Shown in pieces: positions 1-7,070 of a stretch of 34,175 nt of DNA; position 1 is the first letter of the stretch; each line of letters opens with the position of its first letter. Position numbers and translations under genes: made by a program. The notes below the pieces were generated by a model. It made no database searches and was not told the DNA's origin. It saw only the letters and a list, made by a program, of their open reading frames with translations. The stretch comes from CAYUET01 sp964443875 (GTDB lineage Bacteria > Auribacterota > JAFGBW01): the NCBI GenBank assembly GCA_964443875.1, contig CAYUET010000027.1, positions 1-34,175 of the forward strand, written 5' to 3'.

Positions 1-1
1 C

Positions 2-313
2 TTCCTGGAGGTCAATGGAATGGCGCCGACCAATAACCACGCGGAACGAGCCTTGAAAAAAATTTCCATGGGATCTCCTTTTTATCTCAAGGAGATCAAG
101 TTCAAATTCAATACCCTTCAGGAGTATATTGAGCGTGGAATTCCGGTCTTCTGGGGAATACGTTATCCTGCACATCTGCGGCTTGTGATCGGGATTAATA
201 TCAGGGAACAGAAAGTGATCTATTCCGATTCCTGGGGTGAAGAAGGACTTGAATCCTCCATGCCTTTTGAAAAGGCTAAGGCCCTGACTTCCTATGCCGC
301 AGTATTGAAATGA
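2..313 (+). CDS. C39-like peptidase family protein, C-terminal part
   Basis: The reading frame is already open at base 2, so the gene begins upstream and only about 103 C-terminal residues are visible; the first ATG at 20 is probably internal. The segment has the look of the C-terminal half of papain-like C39 (Peptidase_C39_2) domains: a strand GIPVFWGI, then a histidine in HLRLVIGIN followed by VIYSDSWG, which in this family supply the catalytic His and the Asp/Asn. The catalytic Cys would lie outside the window and cannot be checked. Whether it is an active peptidase or a non-peptidase relative is therefore open. It ends 117 bases before the next gene, from which a promoter-like sequence separates it. 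Confidence 0.6.
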   Translation, partial: FLEVNGMAPTNNHAERALKKISMGSPFYLKEIKFKFNTLQEYIERGIPVFWGIRYPAHLRLVIGINIREQKVIYSDSWGEEGLESSMPFEKAKALTSYAAVLK

Positions 314-362
314 TCCTTTATAAAGCGGGGGTTGTAATGCCCTTTCTCCTGATGAATAATAA

Positions 363-389
363 TTGCATTAATTGTTGATTTTATATAAT
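363..389 (+). promoter_or_regulatory. Candidate sigma-70-type promoter for the HAMP/binding-protein pair
   Basis: A perfect TATAAT hexamer lies at 384-389, with TTGCAT at 363-368 upstream. The 15-base spacer is shorter than ideal and the -35 is weak, so only the -10 is convincing. It would give a 5' leader of about 35 bases before the ATG at 431. Confidence 0.35.
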
Positions 390-430
390 CTTTTTTTTGA
401 TTTTTTTATACAAAGGGAGTGGGTCTTGTT

Positions 431-1045
431 ATGAGTATGTCCAATGTTAAGCGTAAACGTTTGATTATCAATCCGTCTTTCCAGTATCGTTTTATTGGTG
501 TTTTTATTGTAGTATCCATTCTGATGGCTGTTTTCATTGTTTCATTTTCCTGGCAGACCTATAGCTCTTTTTTGAAAGATTTAAGTCAGAAAGAAACTAA
601 AATGGGGCTTTATACTGACCTTGTCAATGAATATGTGGAACCTGGGGCAACGGTCTTCTGGGTTCCCAGGGAGACCCAAAAGCAGGTTATTGTCAAACTG
701 TTTATGTTTACTGCCTTTCTTTCTCTTTTTGTCCTTGTATTGGCTGTTGTACTTTCCCACCGCATTGCCGGGCCTTTGCATCGTCTGAATAATTATCTTC
801 TGGCGATAGCCAGGGATGAACCTGTGCCTCAGCTTAAATTCAGGGACAAAGATGAGTTCATCACGCTGGCGGATTCTTTCAATAAATGTGTCAACCGTCT
901 GAAGGGGAAATATGAAGAGTTGAAATCAGACGGCAATATCCTGATCAGGGACCTTGAAGAGGCTGTTCCTCTGATCAAGGATGAGAATGTTAAAAACCAA
1001 ATCCAGGAACGTATCGATCAGTTTAAATGCGGACAATATAAATGA
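431..1045 (+). CDS. HAMP-domain membrane protein without output domain
   Basis: An inner-membrane protein of about 204 residues. The first membrane segment is residues 21-44, a short periplasmic stretch of about 43 residues follows, and the second segment is residues 88-110. It runs directly into a HAMP domain (RIAGPLHRLNNYL, about 111-160) with the usual proline and a DEF near its second helix. After HAMP there is only about 45 residues of helix; no kinase, GGDEF or methyl-accepting domain follows. I chose ATG 431 because AGGGAG at 414-419 lies upstream at workable spacing; GTG 419 is an in-frame alternative. The stop overlaps the next start (ATGA), so it is translationally coupled to a periplasmic binding protein. 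It may relay a binding-protein state to an unlinked partner; that role is inference. Confidence 0.75.
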   Translation: MSMSNVKRKRLIINPSFQYRFIGVFIVVSILMAVFIVSFSWQTYSSFLKDLSQKETKMGLYTDLVNEYVEPGATVFWVPRETQKQVIVKLFMFTAFLSLFVLVLAVVLSHRIAGPLHRLNNYLLAIARDEPVPQLKFRDKDEFITLADSFNKCVNRLKGKYEELKSDGNILIRDLEEAVPLIKDENVKNQIQERIDQFKCGQYK

Positions 1046-1935
1046 TTTTTCAGCCCTGTAAAATTCTGCTTTTTATTATTTTTACAGGTTTTCTTTTTTC
1101 CTGTTTCGCCGGGCAGAGGGTCTGTATTGTCCTGTCCGAGAAAAATAAGATTTATAATCAGATAGAAGAAAGTTTTGAAAACCAGCTTAGCTTGATGTTT
1201 CCGGCACTTGAGATAAAAAAAGTTGTCTTGGATGAGAATACTGCCGTTCATCAGAAGGAAATTCAGGATTTTTATCCGGATGTAAATTTTGCGATTGGTG
1301 CAATGGCTGTCAAGGTTTGTGATACTTTTCCGGTTTTTCCTTTTATCTATACCATGGTTTTAAATCCCGGGGCTTGCGGCTTAATAAATGATTTTGGGAA
1401 AACTCTCAGTTACTGCTCGGGAATAAGTGTCATCATTGATCCCGAGTACCAGTTCAGCGCACTGAAGCAGGTTATGCCCGGAATAAGCAAGATTGGGACT
1501 CTCTACAGCGAAAAATCAAAAGCTCTGGTGGAAAAATCCAGAACGGCAATGCTTTCGCTGAATCTGACTTTATTTGCTGAGAAAGTTGAGGATATTCAAC
1601 AGGTTCCCCAGGCTTTAGGAACTCTTATGAAGAATGCTCCGGAGTTTTTTTGGTTGATTCTGGACACGAATGTTCTTTCAGATGATACCTTCGGTTATTT
1701 GATCAGTACCTGCAAGACTTCAAAAGTTAATATTCTGACTTTTAATCCCAATCATTTGAAAGAGGGGGCTTCTGTGGCGGTATATCTTGATTATGCCGGG
1801 TTAGGACATCAGGCTGCAAAGATGGCTTCCCGTGTTTTGAAAGGGGAGTCTGTAACTTCTATTCCCGTGGAAGAATCCCGATATACTCTCTGTAAAGTGG
1901 AAGAATCAAATCTTTATCTACCACCCCGCCGCTGA
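1042..1935 (+). CDS. ABC-type substrate-binding lipoprotein (PF04392-like)
   Basis: A 297-residue exported protein. An N-terminal hydrophobic stretch ends in GFLFSCFAG, a lipobox-like site that would make Cys21 the lipidated residue. The rest resembles the ABC_sub_bind family (PF04392), a two-lobed periplasmic binding fold: strands such as RVCIVLSEKN and ISKIGTLYSEKSKAL, and a C-terminal LGHQAAKMASRVLKGE segment typical of these proteins. No permease or ATPase gene is adjacent, so transport by a linked ABC system is not supported here. The four-base overlap with the HAMP gene suggests a sensory pairing. The gene ends 16 bases from a convergent gene with no obvious terminator between. The ligand is unknown; family members have been linked to amino acids and related small molecules. 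Confidence 0.7.
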   Translation: MIFQPCKILLFIIFTGFLFSCFAGQRVCIVLSEKNKIYNQIEESFENQLSLMFPALEIKKVVLDENTAVHQKEIQDFYPDVNFAIGAMAVKVCDTFPVFPFIYTMVLNPGACGLINDFGKTLSYCSGISVIIDPEYQFSALKQVMPGISKIGTLYSEKSKALVEKSRTAMLSLNLTLFAEKVEDIQQVPQALGTLMKNAPEFFWLILDTNVLSDDTFGYLISTCKTSKVNILTFNPNHLKEGASVAVYLDYAGLGHQAAKMASRVLKGESVTSIPVEESRYTLCKVEESNLYLPPRR

Positions 1936-1951
1936 CAGAATTTTTAATAAA

Positions 1952-3610
1952 TCAGCTGCTTCTTTCAATAAGGTGAAGAGAATTTTCCTGCCTTGAAAAA
2001 ACAGGGGCCTGATTTTTCCGGATCATAAGTCTGGCATCATAGAGACTGTTCATGATTTTATGAAGTTGAAAAGAGTCTTCAGGTGAATTCTGTTCATTGT
2101 TGAGAATGCGGATTAGTTCAGGTATATTGAATTTCTCAGGCGCAGGAGTTACAGAGCTAACCATTTCGTGTTTATCCATAGGGACCTCAACCGGGTTGAA
2201 TCCGATCAGGGTATAAAACTGAGAGGTGAAGGGTTCTACAAGTCCTTCAGGCATGACCGCCGTGATATTTTCCTGTTTAAGAACCGAGGCGCATTGGTAA
2301 CAGGGAGCCCGGGAAACAAAAACAAAGGAAGTATCTTTTGGGGAGCGGCCTTTAAGCATTGACTGGAATATGGACTTTTTTTCCGCACAGGGGGAGCGTT
2401 TAAAATCCATCCGTTCACGAATATCAGAAAAATTTTCATTCATGTTCCCGGAATCGGTTTTTTGAGTCTTGGGGATGATGGAATCAAATGCCCATTCTGT
2501 GCCCATATGTTCTCTGTCCGGAACGGGGGGGCCGTTAAAACTGATTCCGAGGATTTTACCCCCGGGATCCACCATCAGAGCTCCTGTGCGCCCCTTTTCC
2601 GAATGATTATGGTCATCGGAAGCTACTTTTATGGCCATCTGGATAAGCATTTTTTTCAGGATAATCTGTCCGGGATCTTCGGACAGGGGATCCAGGGTTT
2701 CAATTCCGAGTTCTTTCATTTTAGCCTGAATCATTTTTTCATAATCCGGAGTAAGAAGTGTGCCGATGGAGTCATCGGATAAAAAATGCAGAAAAAGATC
2801 CGTTGAAAGAAAACCGTATCTCTTTATCAGGGATTCCTTTATTTTAACCACATCCAGCAGGGTTTGCCAGGCGAGCAGGGAGCGCTGCTGGGTTTCTCCC
2901 CCGAATTCGGATTTAAAAAAACCAAATTTATTCAATTTAAAGGAAATCCATTGGGAAAGAGACCTGAAAAATGTTCCGGATTTTTGAATGCCACCGATAT
3001 AATTTTCCCTTTCCAGAACATATTTCTGAATGGATTCTTCAATAATAAAGGTCAGGGATTCTTTGGGAAGGGTTTCGATGTTTTGGGAGAGGAGAACATT
3101 CAGCTGTGAAAGAACATCCTGTTTTTCCTCCCTGTGTATGCGGTAGGAGGCTTCAAGGATTCCTTCCTTATTGTCTTTATTGGAAGAGAGAAGTTCCATC
3201 CACATGGAAACTTCTTTTTTTGATGCGCTTTCAAGAAAGACTTTATCAAGATAGGTGGAAAAATCATGGATATGATTGTTCAGGCAGATTTCATTCAGGT
3301 GATGAAGGGCCAGAACACGATTCCAGTAAAAATCATCCAGAACAAGATAAATCAGTTGTTCAATCTGATGATCTTTTTCTTTATCCGTTTCGGCATATTG
3401 CAGACTGCAGAGGAAGTTCAGCTTTTGACTCAGAGAGGCTTTGTCCCGGATATCAGAAGGATTATATTGATAAAGAAGATATTTCAGCTGGGAAATAGGG
3501 GAAAGACATGTACGAGAATGGGGAGAAAAGGCGAAAACAGGGATTAAAAAACCTGAAAAAAGGACAAAAAGCAAAAAAGGAATATACCGTTTTGATGTTA
3601 TAATTTTCAT
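1952..3610 (-). CDS. Exported protein with a cytidine-deaminase-like zinc domain
   Basis: A 552-residue protein starting with a clear Sec signal peptide (hydrophobic residues about 10-26, then VFAFSPHS). Residues 40-310 are mostly helical, repeat-free and unfamiliar. From about residue 318 there is a deaminase-type fold: strand GALMVDPGGKILG, then SPCAE (Cys408-Ala-Glu410) and APCYQC (Cys437, Cys440). A Cys-Ala-Glu plus PCxxC pair is the zinc and proton-shuttle signature of the cytidine deaminase superfamily; dCMP and tRNA deaminases use His in the first motif. An export signal on such a domain is unusual because most members act on cytosolic nucleotides or nucleic acids. The start has no ribosome-binding site and sits about where transcription from the adjacent promoter should begin. 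Substrate unknown; a secreted toxin-like deaminase is possible but unproven. Confidence 0.7.
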   Translation of the reverse strand: MKIITSKRYIPFLLFVLFSGFLIPVFAFSPHSRTCLSPISQLKYLLYQYNPSDIRDKASLSQKLNFLCSLQYAETDKEKDHQIEQLIYLVLDDFYWNRVLALHHLNEICLNNHIHDFSTYLDKVFLESASKKEVSMWMELLSSNKDNKEGILEASYRIHREEKQDVLSQLNVLLSQNIETLPKESLTFIIEESIQKYVLERENYIGGIQKSGTFFRSLSQWISFKLNKFGFFKSEFGGETQQRSLLAWQTLLDVVKIKESLIKRYGFLSTDLFLHFLSDDSIGTLLTPDYEKMIQAKMKELGIETLDPLSEDPGQIILKKMLIQMAIKVASDDHNHSEKGRTGALMVDPGGKILGISFNGPPVPDREHMGTEWAFDSIIPKTQKTDSGNMNENFSDIRERMDFKRSPCAEKKSIFQSMLKGRSPKDTSFVFVSRAPCYQCASVLKQENITAVMPEGLVEPFTSQFYTLIGFNPVEVPMDKHEMVSSVTPAPEKFNIPELIRILNNEQNSPEDSFQLHKIMNSLYDARLMIRKNQAPVFSRQENSLHLIERSS

Positions 3611-3616
3611 AGTAAA

Positions 3617-3645
3617 AATGTACTTGATAGGCAGATTCTTGTCAA
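3617..3645 (-). promoter_or_regulatory. Promoter for the exported deaminase gene, probably leaderless
   Basis: Read on the minus strand: TTGACA (3645-3640), a 17-base spacer, then TACATT (3622-3617). The -35 is consensus and the -10 matches 4 of 6. The ATG starts at 3610, seven bases beyond the -10, so the transcript would begin at or next to the start codon; no Shine-Dalgarno sequence is present. Confidence 0.55.
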
Positions 3646-3700
3646 TCCGGCTTAAAAAAATTCATTGTTAAATCTATTTTTTTATTGTAATTGTAATAAT

Positions 3701-4666
3701 ATGAGTCTTATAAAGAAATCAAAAATTCTTGTTGTTGACGATGAAATGGCCAACAGGCTTTTATTGCATGGTATTTTAGGGCCTCACGGATATGAAATTT
3801 TTGAAGCCTCCAATGGAGAGGAAGCTTTGGAAATGGTGGAAAAAATAAAGCCGGATCTTGTTTTACTTGATGTGGTAATGCCCAAAAAAAATGGTTTCGA
3901 AGTCTGTCAGGCACTTAAATCTTCCAATAAAACTAAATTAATTCCCGTGGTCATGCTGACTTCTTTAGATCAGCTTCAGGACAAGCTCCGCGGGGTGGAT
4001 CTCGGAGCCGATGATTATATCAATAAGCCTTTTAATCTTGCAGAGTTAACAACCCGTGTCAAAGCCCTTCTTTCTCTTAAACATTATACGGATGAACTCG
4101 AATATGTGCATGATGTTCTGACCAGCATTGCCAATATAGTGGAAAGCAGAGATTATTATACGCATAATCATTGTAAAAATGTAGTGAAGTATTCTGTTGC
4201 CATTGCAGAAATGATGAATGTTTCCGAGGAGGATATCGAAATGATCCGGCTTGGAGCTGATTTTCATGATATAGGTAAAATTGCCATTCCGGATGCCATC
4301 CTTTTAAAACCCGGGAAACTTACTTCTGAGGAGTTTGAGGTCATGAAAACACATGCGGCTATAGGAGCTGAGCTTTTAAAACCCATGAAGACCATGGAAA
4401 AAGTGCTTCCCCTTATCCGGAATCATCATGAAAAACTGGATGGGACAGGATACCCTGACGGATGGAAAAATGATGAAATCTCTCTTCCTATCCGCATTCT
4501 AAGTGTCGTGGATATCTATGAGGCGTTAATCAGTAAAAGAACCTATAAGGACAGCATGCCGCCTGAAAAGGCTTTTGAAATTCTCAAAGAAGAAGCCACT
4601 AAGGGTTGGTGGGATATTCGTGTAATTGAAAACCTTATGGCAGTTATTGCTCAGGATATTTTTTAA
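3701..4666 (+). CDS. Response regulator with HD-GYP c-di-GMP phosphodiesterase domain
   Basis: A two-domain cytosolic regulator of 321 residues. Residues 5-125 are a receiver with the acidic pair VVDDE, phospho-acceptor Asp57 (LVLLDVVMP) and Lys109 (INKPF). Residues about 135-321 are an HD-GYP domain with the metal-binding His189-Asp190 (FHDIGKIAIP), the HHEKLDGTGYP block (242-252) and a downstream DIYEALISKRTY. All signature residues are intact, so hydrolysis of cyclic-di-GMP under phosphorylation control is the expected activity. I start at ATG 3701; a TTG at 3665 would add 12 residues that are not part of the receiver fold. There is no clear ribosome-binding site. It is divergent from the deaminase gene and not in an operon with a kinase. 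Confidence 0.9.
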   Translation: MSLIKKSKILVVDDEMANRLLLHGILGPHGYEIFEASNGEEALEMVEKIKPDLVLLDVVMPKKNGFEVCQALKSSNKTKLIPVVMLTSLDQLQDKLRGVDLGADDYINKPFNLAELTTRVKALLSLKHYTDELEYVHDVLTSIANIVESRDYYTHNHCKNVVKYSVAIAEMMNVSEEDIEMIRLGADFHDIGKIAIPDAILLKPGKLTSEEFEVMKTHAAIGAELLKPMKTMEKVLPLIRNHHEKLDGTGYPDGWKNDEISLPIRILSVVDIYEALISKRTYKDSMPPEKAFEILKEEATKGWWDIRVIENLMAVIAQDIF

Positions 4667-4932
4667 ATTCTATGGGGGATTTCTTTTCCCTGTCCGTTTA
4701 AGTTATTTTTTATTGAAGAAGTCAGGGATTTCAGATATTTAATTCATCGTTGGAAATTTCAGGGTAAACGGATTATCCCGAAAAAATTTTGATTGTAAAA
4801 GATATTTTTGCGATTTTTAAGGATGATGAAAATCTCAATCAGTAATATCCGGTCCCTTGGGATAGAATATTCTGGTTTGTTTATAGTACTGAAAATTTAA
4901 AGGACCAGTTAACACATGGGGAGGATGAAGAG

Positions 4933-5511
4933 ATGCATCCTGAGAATGAGACAGATCGTCCTGACCCGGCGATTGAAAAAAATGAAGAAATAAAGCCCAG
5001 GATTAAAAAGGAACGAAAGCCTGTTTCCGGGAAGAAGATTCTTAAGGGAAAAAAAGTATCTTTAAAAAAGGCTGTAAAAAATATTTCTTCTGCAGCAACA
5101 GTAGAAGAAAAAAGCACTTTTCAGATCCTGACGGATAAAACAAACCGTATATTTGATTCTCTGGTTGATGAAATCAAGGTGCTTTCAAAAAAAACTTCTG
5201 AATTATCAAAAAATTCAAATCTTCTGGATTCTTTTTCAAAGATTTTAAATAAAACCAGGCAGGGAATTATCCGCAAGAAGGATGAATTTTCTAAAATTCA
5301 CCAATTGAATTCATCGATTGCTTCGGCTAAAAGACAATTAGAGCATCATACCCTAAGCCTGGGGAACAAGGTTACGGAATTGATTGAAGACCAGAAGATT
5401 GATCCCACCATGAGTAATGGCCTTGATTATCTTTTTACCCGGATCAAAGATTTAAAACAGGAAATCCAGATTAAAGAACAGGAATTAAAAAAGATTCTTA
5501 ATGAGACTTGA
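4933..5511 (+). CDS. Lysine-rich coiled-coil protein of unknown function
   Basis: A soluble 192-residue protein with no signal peptide or membrane segment. Residues 1-55 are highly charged and basic (IKPRIKKERK, KKILKGKKVSLKKAVKN), somewhat like histone-H1-type tails of DNA-binding proteins. Residues 65-190 are predicted to be helical and coiled-coil, ending in DLKQEIQIKEQELKKIL. I do not recognise a family. The start is well supported: GGGGAGG at 4918-4924 is eight bases before ATG. The 266 bases upstream hold no convincing gene, only a weak TATAGT at 4882. The stop codon falls inside the first hairpin of the repeat cluster that follows. Nucleic-acid binding is possible from the basic N-terminus but is inference. 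Confidence 0.6.
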   Translation: MHPENETDRPDPAIEKNEEIKPRIKKERKPVSGKKILKGKKVSLKKAVKNISSAATVEEKSTFQILTDKTNRIFDSLVDEIKVLSKKTSELSKNSNLLDSFSKILNKTRQGIIRKKDEFSKIHQLNSSIASAKRQLEHHTLSLGNKVTELIEDQKIDPTMSNGLDYLFTRIKDLKQEIQIKEQELKKILNET

Positions 5512-5540
5512 TTTTTACGAGCAGAAGCGAAGTAAAAATC
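5510..5540. repeat. Inverted repeat at the head of the repeat cluster
   Basis: Perfect nine-base arms GATTTTTAC (5510-5518) and GTAAAAATC (5532-5540) enclose a 13-base loop containing an AGAAGCGAAG stretch. It overlaps the stop codon of the coiled-coil gene. There is no T-run after it, so it is a poor intrinsic terminator and fits better with the adjacent repeat elements. Confidence 0.65.
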
Positions 5541-5553
5541 CTAGTCGAATTTA

Positions 5554-5588
5554 TCCCCGCAAAGGGGACAGAGGCCCCTTCAGAGGGG
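5554..5588. repeat. Two adjacent short GC hairpins
   Basis: TCCCC/GGGGA arms (5554-5558 and 5564-5568) are followed by CCCCT/AGGGG arms (5575-5579 and 5584-5588). Back-to-back GC-rich hairpins in an AT-rich intergenic region support an interspersed repeat rather than coding sequence. Confidence 0.5.
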
Positions 5589-5638
5589 ATTAATGATTCA
5601 TCAAATTATCCAGCAAAGCTAAAGCAAAATGAATCACC

Positions 5639-5759
5639 CCGCAGCAGGCTCCGAGGTATCAAATACGTCATTGCGAGGACGCTTTGGGACGAAGCAATCT
5701 TTCTCATATAGATTGCTTCGCAAAGCCTCGCAATGACAAAGCCGCAGCAAGCTACGAGG
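5639..5759. repeat. Imperfect 18-base direct repeats flanking a hairpin element
   Basis: Copy 1 at 5639-5656 (CCGCAGCAGGCTCCGAGG) and copy 2 at 5742-5759 differ at two positions, and the similarity continues into an A-rich tail (TATCAAA versus AATTAAA). They bracket the long inverted repeat at 5667-5737, as if that unit sits between two copies of another repeat. Confidence 0.6.
5667..5737. repeat. Long interrupted palindrome, REP/MITE-like
   Basis: The outer arms GTCATTGCGAGG (5667-5678) and CCTCGCAATGAC (5726-5737) are perfectly complementary, as are the inner arms CGAAGCAATCT (5690-5700) and AGATTGCTTCG (5710-5720), around a nine-base loop. The left arm carries a few extra unpaired bases between the two blocks. 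This GTCATTGCGAGG...AAGCAATCT type is one I recall as a multicopy intergenic element in various bacterial genomes; that is memory, not a search. No transposase is nearby. Confidence 0.75.
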
Positions 5760-5823
5760 AATTAAACCCAATGAGATTAAAAATCAAGCCGTATTACTAT
5801 TCGCTCAGACAGGGAGATTTTTT

Positions 5824-6930
5824 TTAAAGAGAAAGATTCTTTTCCGTCACAGGATCAAAAAAGTGGCATTTGCTCATATTAAAAACAATTTCGATGTCCT
5901 GATTGGGTTCAAGCTGTTCATGTGCGTCAACCCGGGCCATAATGGTGGTTTCTTCAACGTTGAGATAGACAAACATTTCATTTCCCATCTGTTCAACCAC
6001 TTCGACAATGGCTCTTAAGGTATTGGTATCGGTTGCAATCTTGGCGTAAAGTTTATCATAAATATTTTCAGCGCGGATGCCCAGAATGACTTCTTTATTG
6101 ATCCAGGGTTCCATTTTTTTGCTGATTTCAGGCGTGAGGGAAAGCTCAATTTTCCCTTTTTTAAACTTGAGAAGGTTTCCGAAGGGAAGAATCTGTCCGC
6201 TGATGAAATTCATAGGAGGGGTTCCCATAAACCCTGCGACAAATTTATTGATCGGTTTTTCATACAGGGTAAGAGGAGCGTCAATCTGCTGAATGACTCC
6301 TTTGCACATGACGACAATCCGGTCTCCCATGGTCATGGCTTCCACCTGATCATGAGTCACATAGATCATTGTGGTTTGAAGGCGTTTATGAAGTTTTGAT
6401 ATTTCAGCCCTCATCTGGACCCGCATTTTAGCATCCAGGTTGGAAAGAGGCTCGTCAAAGAGAAAAACCATAGGTTTTCTTACAATCGCCCTTCCTACGG
6501 CAACACGCTGGCGCTCTCCTCCTGAAAGAGCCTTGGGTTTTCTTTCCAGAAGAGAATCAATACTTAAAATTTTGGCAGCACTGAGGACGCGATTATGTAT
6601 TTCTTCATTGCTGAATTTTCTGAGTTTCAGACCAAAGGACAGGTTTTCATAAACGGTCATGTGAGGGTAAAGGGCATAGCTTTGAAAAACCATGGCAATA
6701 TCCCGGTCCTTGGGAGGTATATTGTTGACGACACGGTCGCCGATAGAGATTTCTCCGGAAGAAATGGTTTCAAGCCCTGCAATCATCCGGAGGGTGGTGG
6801 ATTTTCCGCAGCCCGAAGGCCCGACCAGAACGACGAATTCCTTATCCTGAATATCAATGTTAATATCTTTTGCAGCATAGTCAGTGCCTGCATAAATTTT
6901 ATTAACATTTTTTAATATCACCCGTGCCAT
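5824..6930 (-). CDS. ugpC: Sugar-type ABC transporter ATPase (UgpC/MalK/MsmK family)
   Basis: A 368-residue ATPase that would energise import of sugars or glycerol-3-phosphate-like solutes at the inner membrane. It has Walker A GPSGCGKS (37-44), Q-loop Gln83, signature LSGGERQ (135-141), Walker B VFLFDEP (155-161) and switch His193. The C-terminal TOBE/OB region (about 285-365) includes the ILGIRAENIYD block typical of the MalK/UgpC group. Length and domain order match the family. No permease or binding protein is next to it; in several bacteria one such ATPase serves many permeases, and that is the likeliest explanation. It has its own sigma-70-like promoter (6979-7007) although it lies downstream of xerC on the same strand. 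The symbol is a family name, not a proven substrate. Confidence 0.9.
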   Translation of the reverse strand: MARVILKNVNKIYAGTDYAAKDINIDIQDKEFVVLVGPSGCGKSTTLRMIAGLETISSGEISIGDRVVNNIPPKDRDIAMVFQSYALYPHMTVYENLSFGLKLRKFSNEEIHNRVLSAAKILSIDSLLERKPKALSGGERQRVAVGRAIVRKPMVFLFDEPLSNLDAKMRVQMRAEISKLHKRLQTTMIYVTHDQVEAMTMGDRIVVMCKGVIQQIDAPLTLYEKPINKFVAGFMGTPPMNFISGQILPFGNLLKFKKGKIELSLTPEISKKMEPWINKEVILGIRAENIYDKLYAKIATDTNTLRAIVEVVEQMGNEMFVYLNVEETTIMARVDAHEQLEPNQDIEIVFNMSKCHFFDPVTEKNLSL

Positions 6931-6978
6931 TGATCATTCCTTATATCCGATTAATGATACCGCGTATAGGAGCAATAC

Positions 6979-7007
6979 TTAATAACAGAGCGGGGTTTGA
7001 CCGTCAA
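6979..7007 (-). promoter_or_regulatory. Sigma-70-type promoter of the UgpC-like gene, with palindrome at the -35
   Basis: Minus strand: TTGACG (7007-7002), a 17-base spacer, then TATTAA (6984-6979). The predicted leader is about 40 bases. The -35 lies inside a perfect palindrome, TTGACCGTCAA on the plus strand (6997-7007), a plausible operator for a dimeric regulator. Confidence 0.5.
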
Positions 7008-7070
7008 TTTGTTTTTTTTGGATGGTTTGACAACTTATTTGAAACAGATGGGATAGGAAAGATTGAGGAA

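Noticed and set aside
4823..4900. 25-residue ORF upstream of the coiled-coil gene
   Set aside because: AAGGA is too close to the ATG for good initiation, the peptide has no recognisable features, and short ORFs like this are expected by chance.
5508..5711. 67-residue open frame inside the repeat cluster
   Set aside because: The frame runs through hairpins and direct repeats, its codons are dictated by the repeats, and there is no ribosome-binding site.
5715..5730. CGCAAAGCCTC, like part of the GEMM c-di-GMP riboswitch
   Set aside because: It is simply the right arm of the palindrome at 5667-5737; no other GEMM helices or conserved bases surround it, and the nearest downstream gene on that strand is not close.
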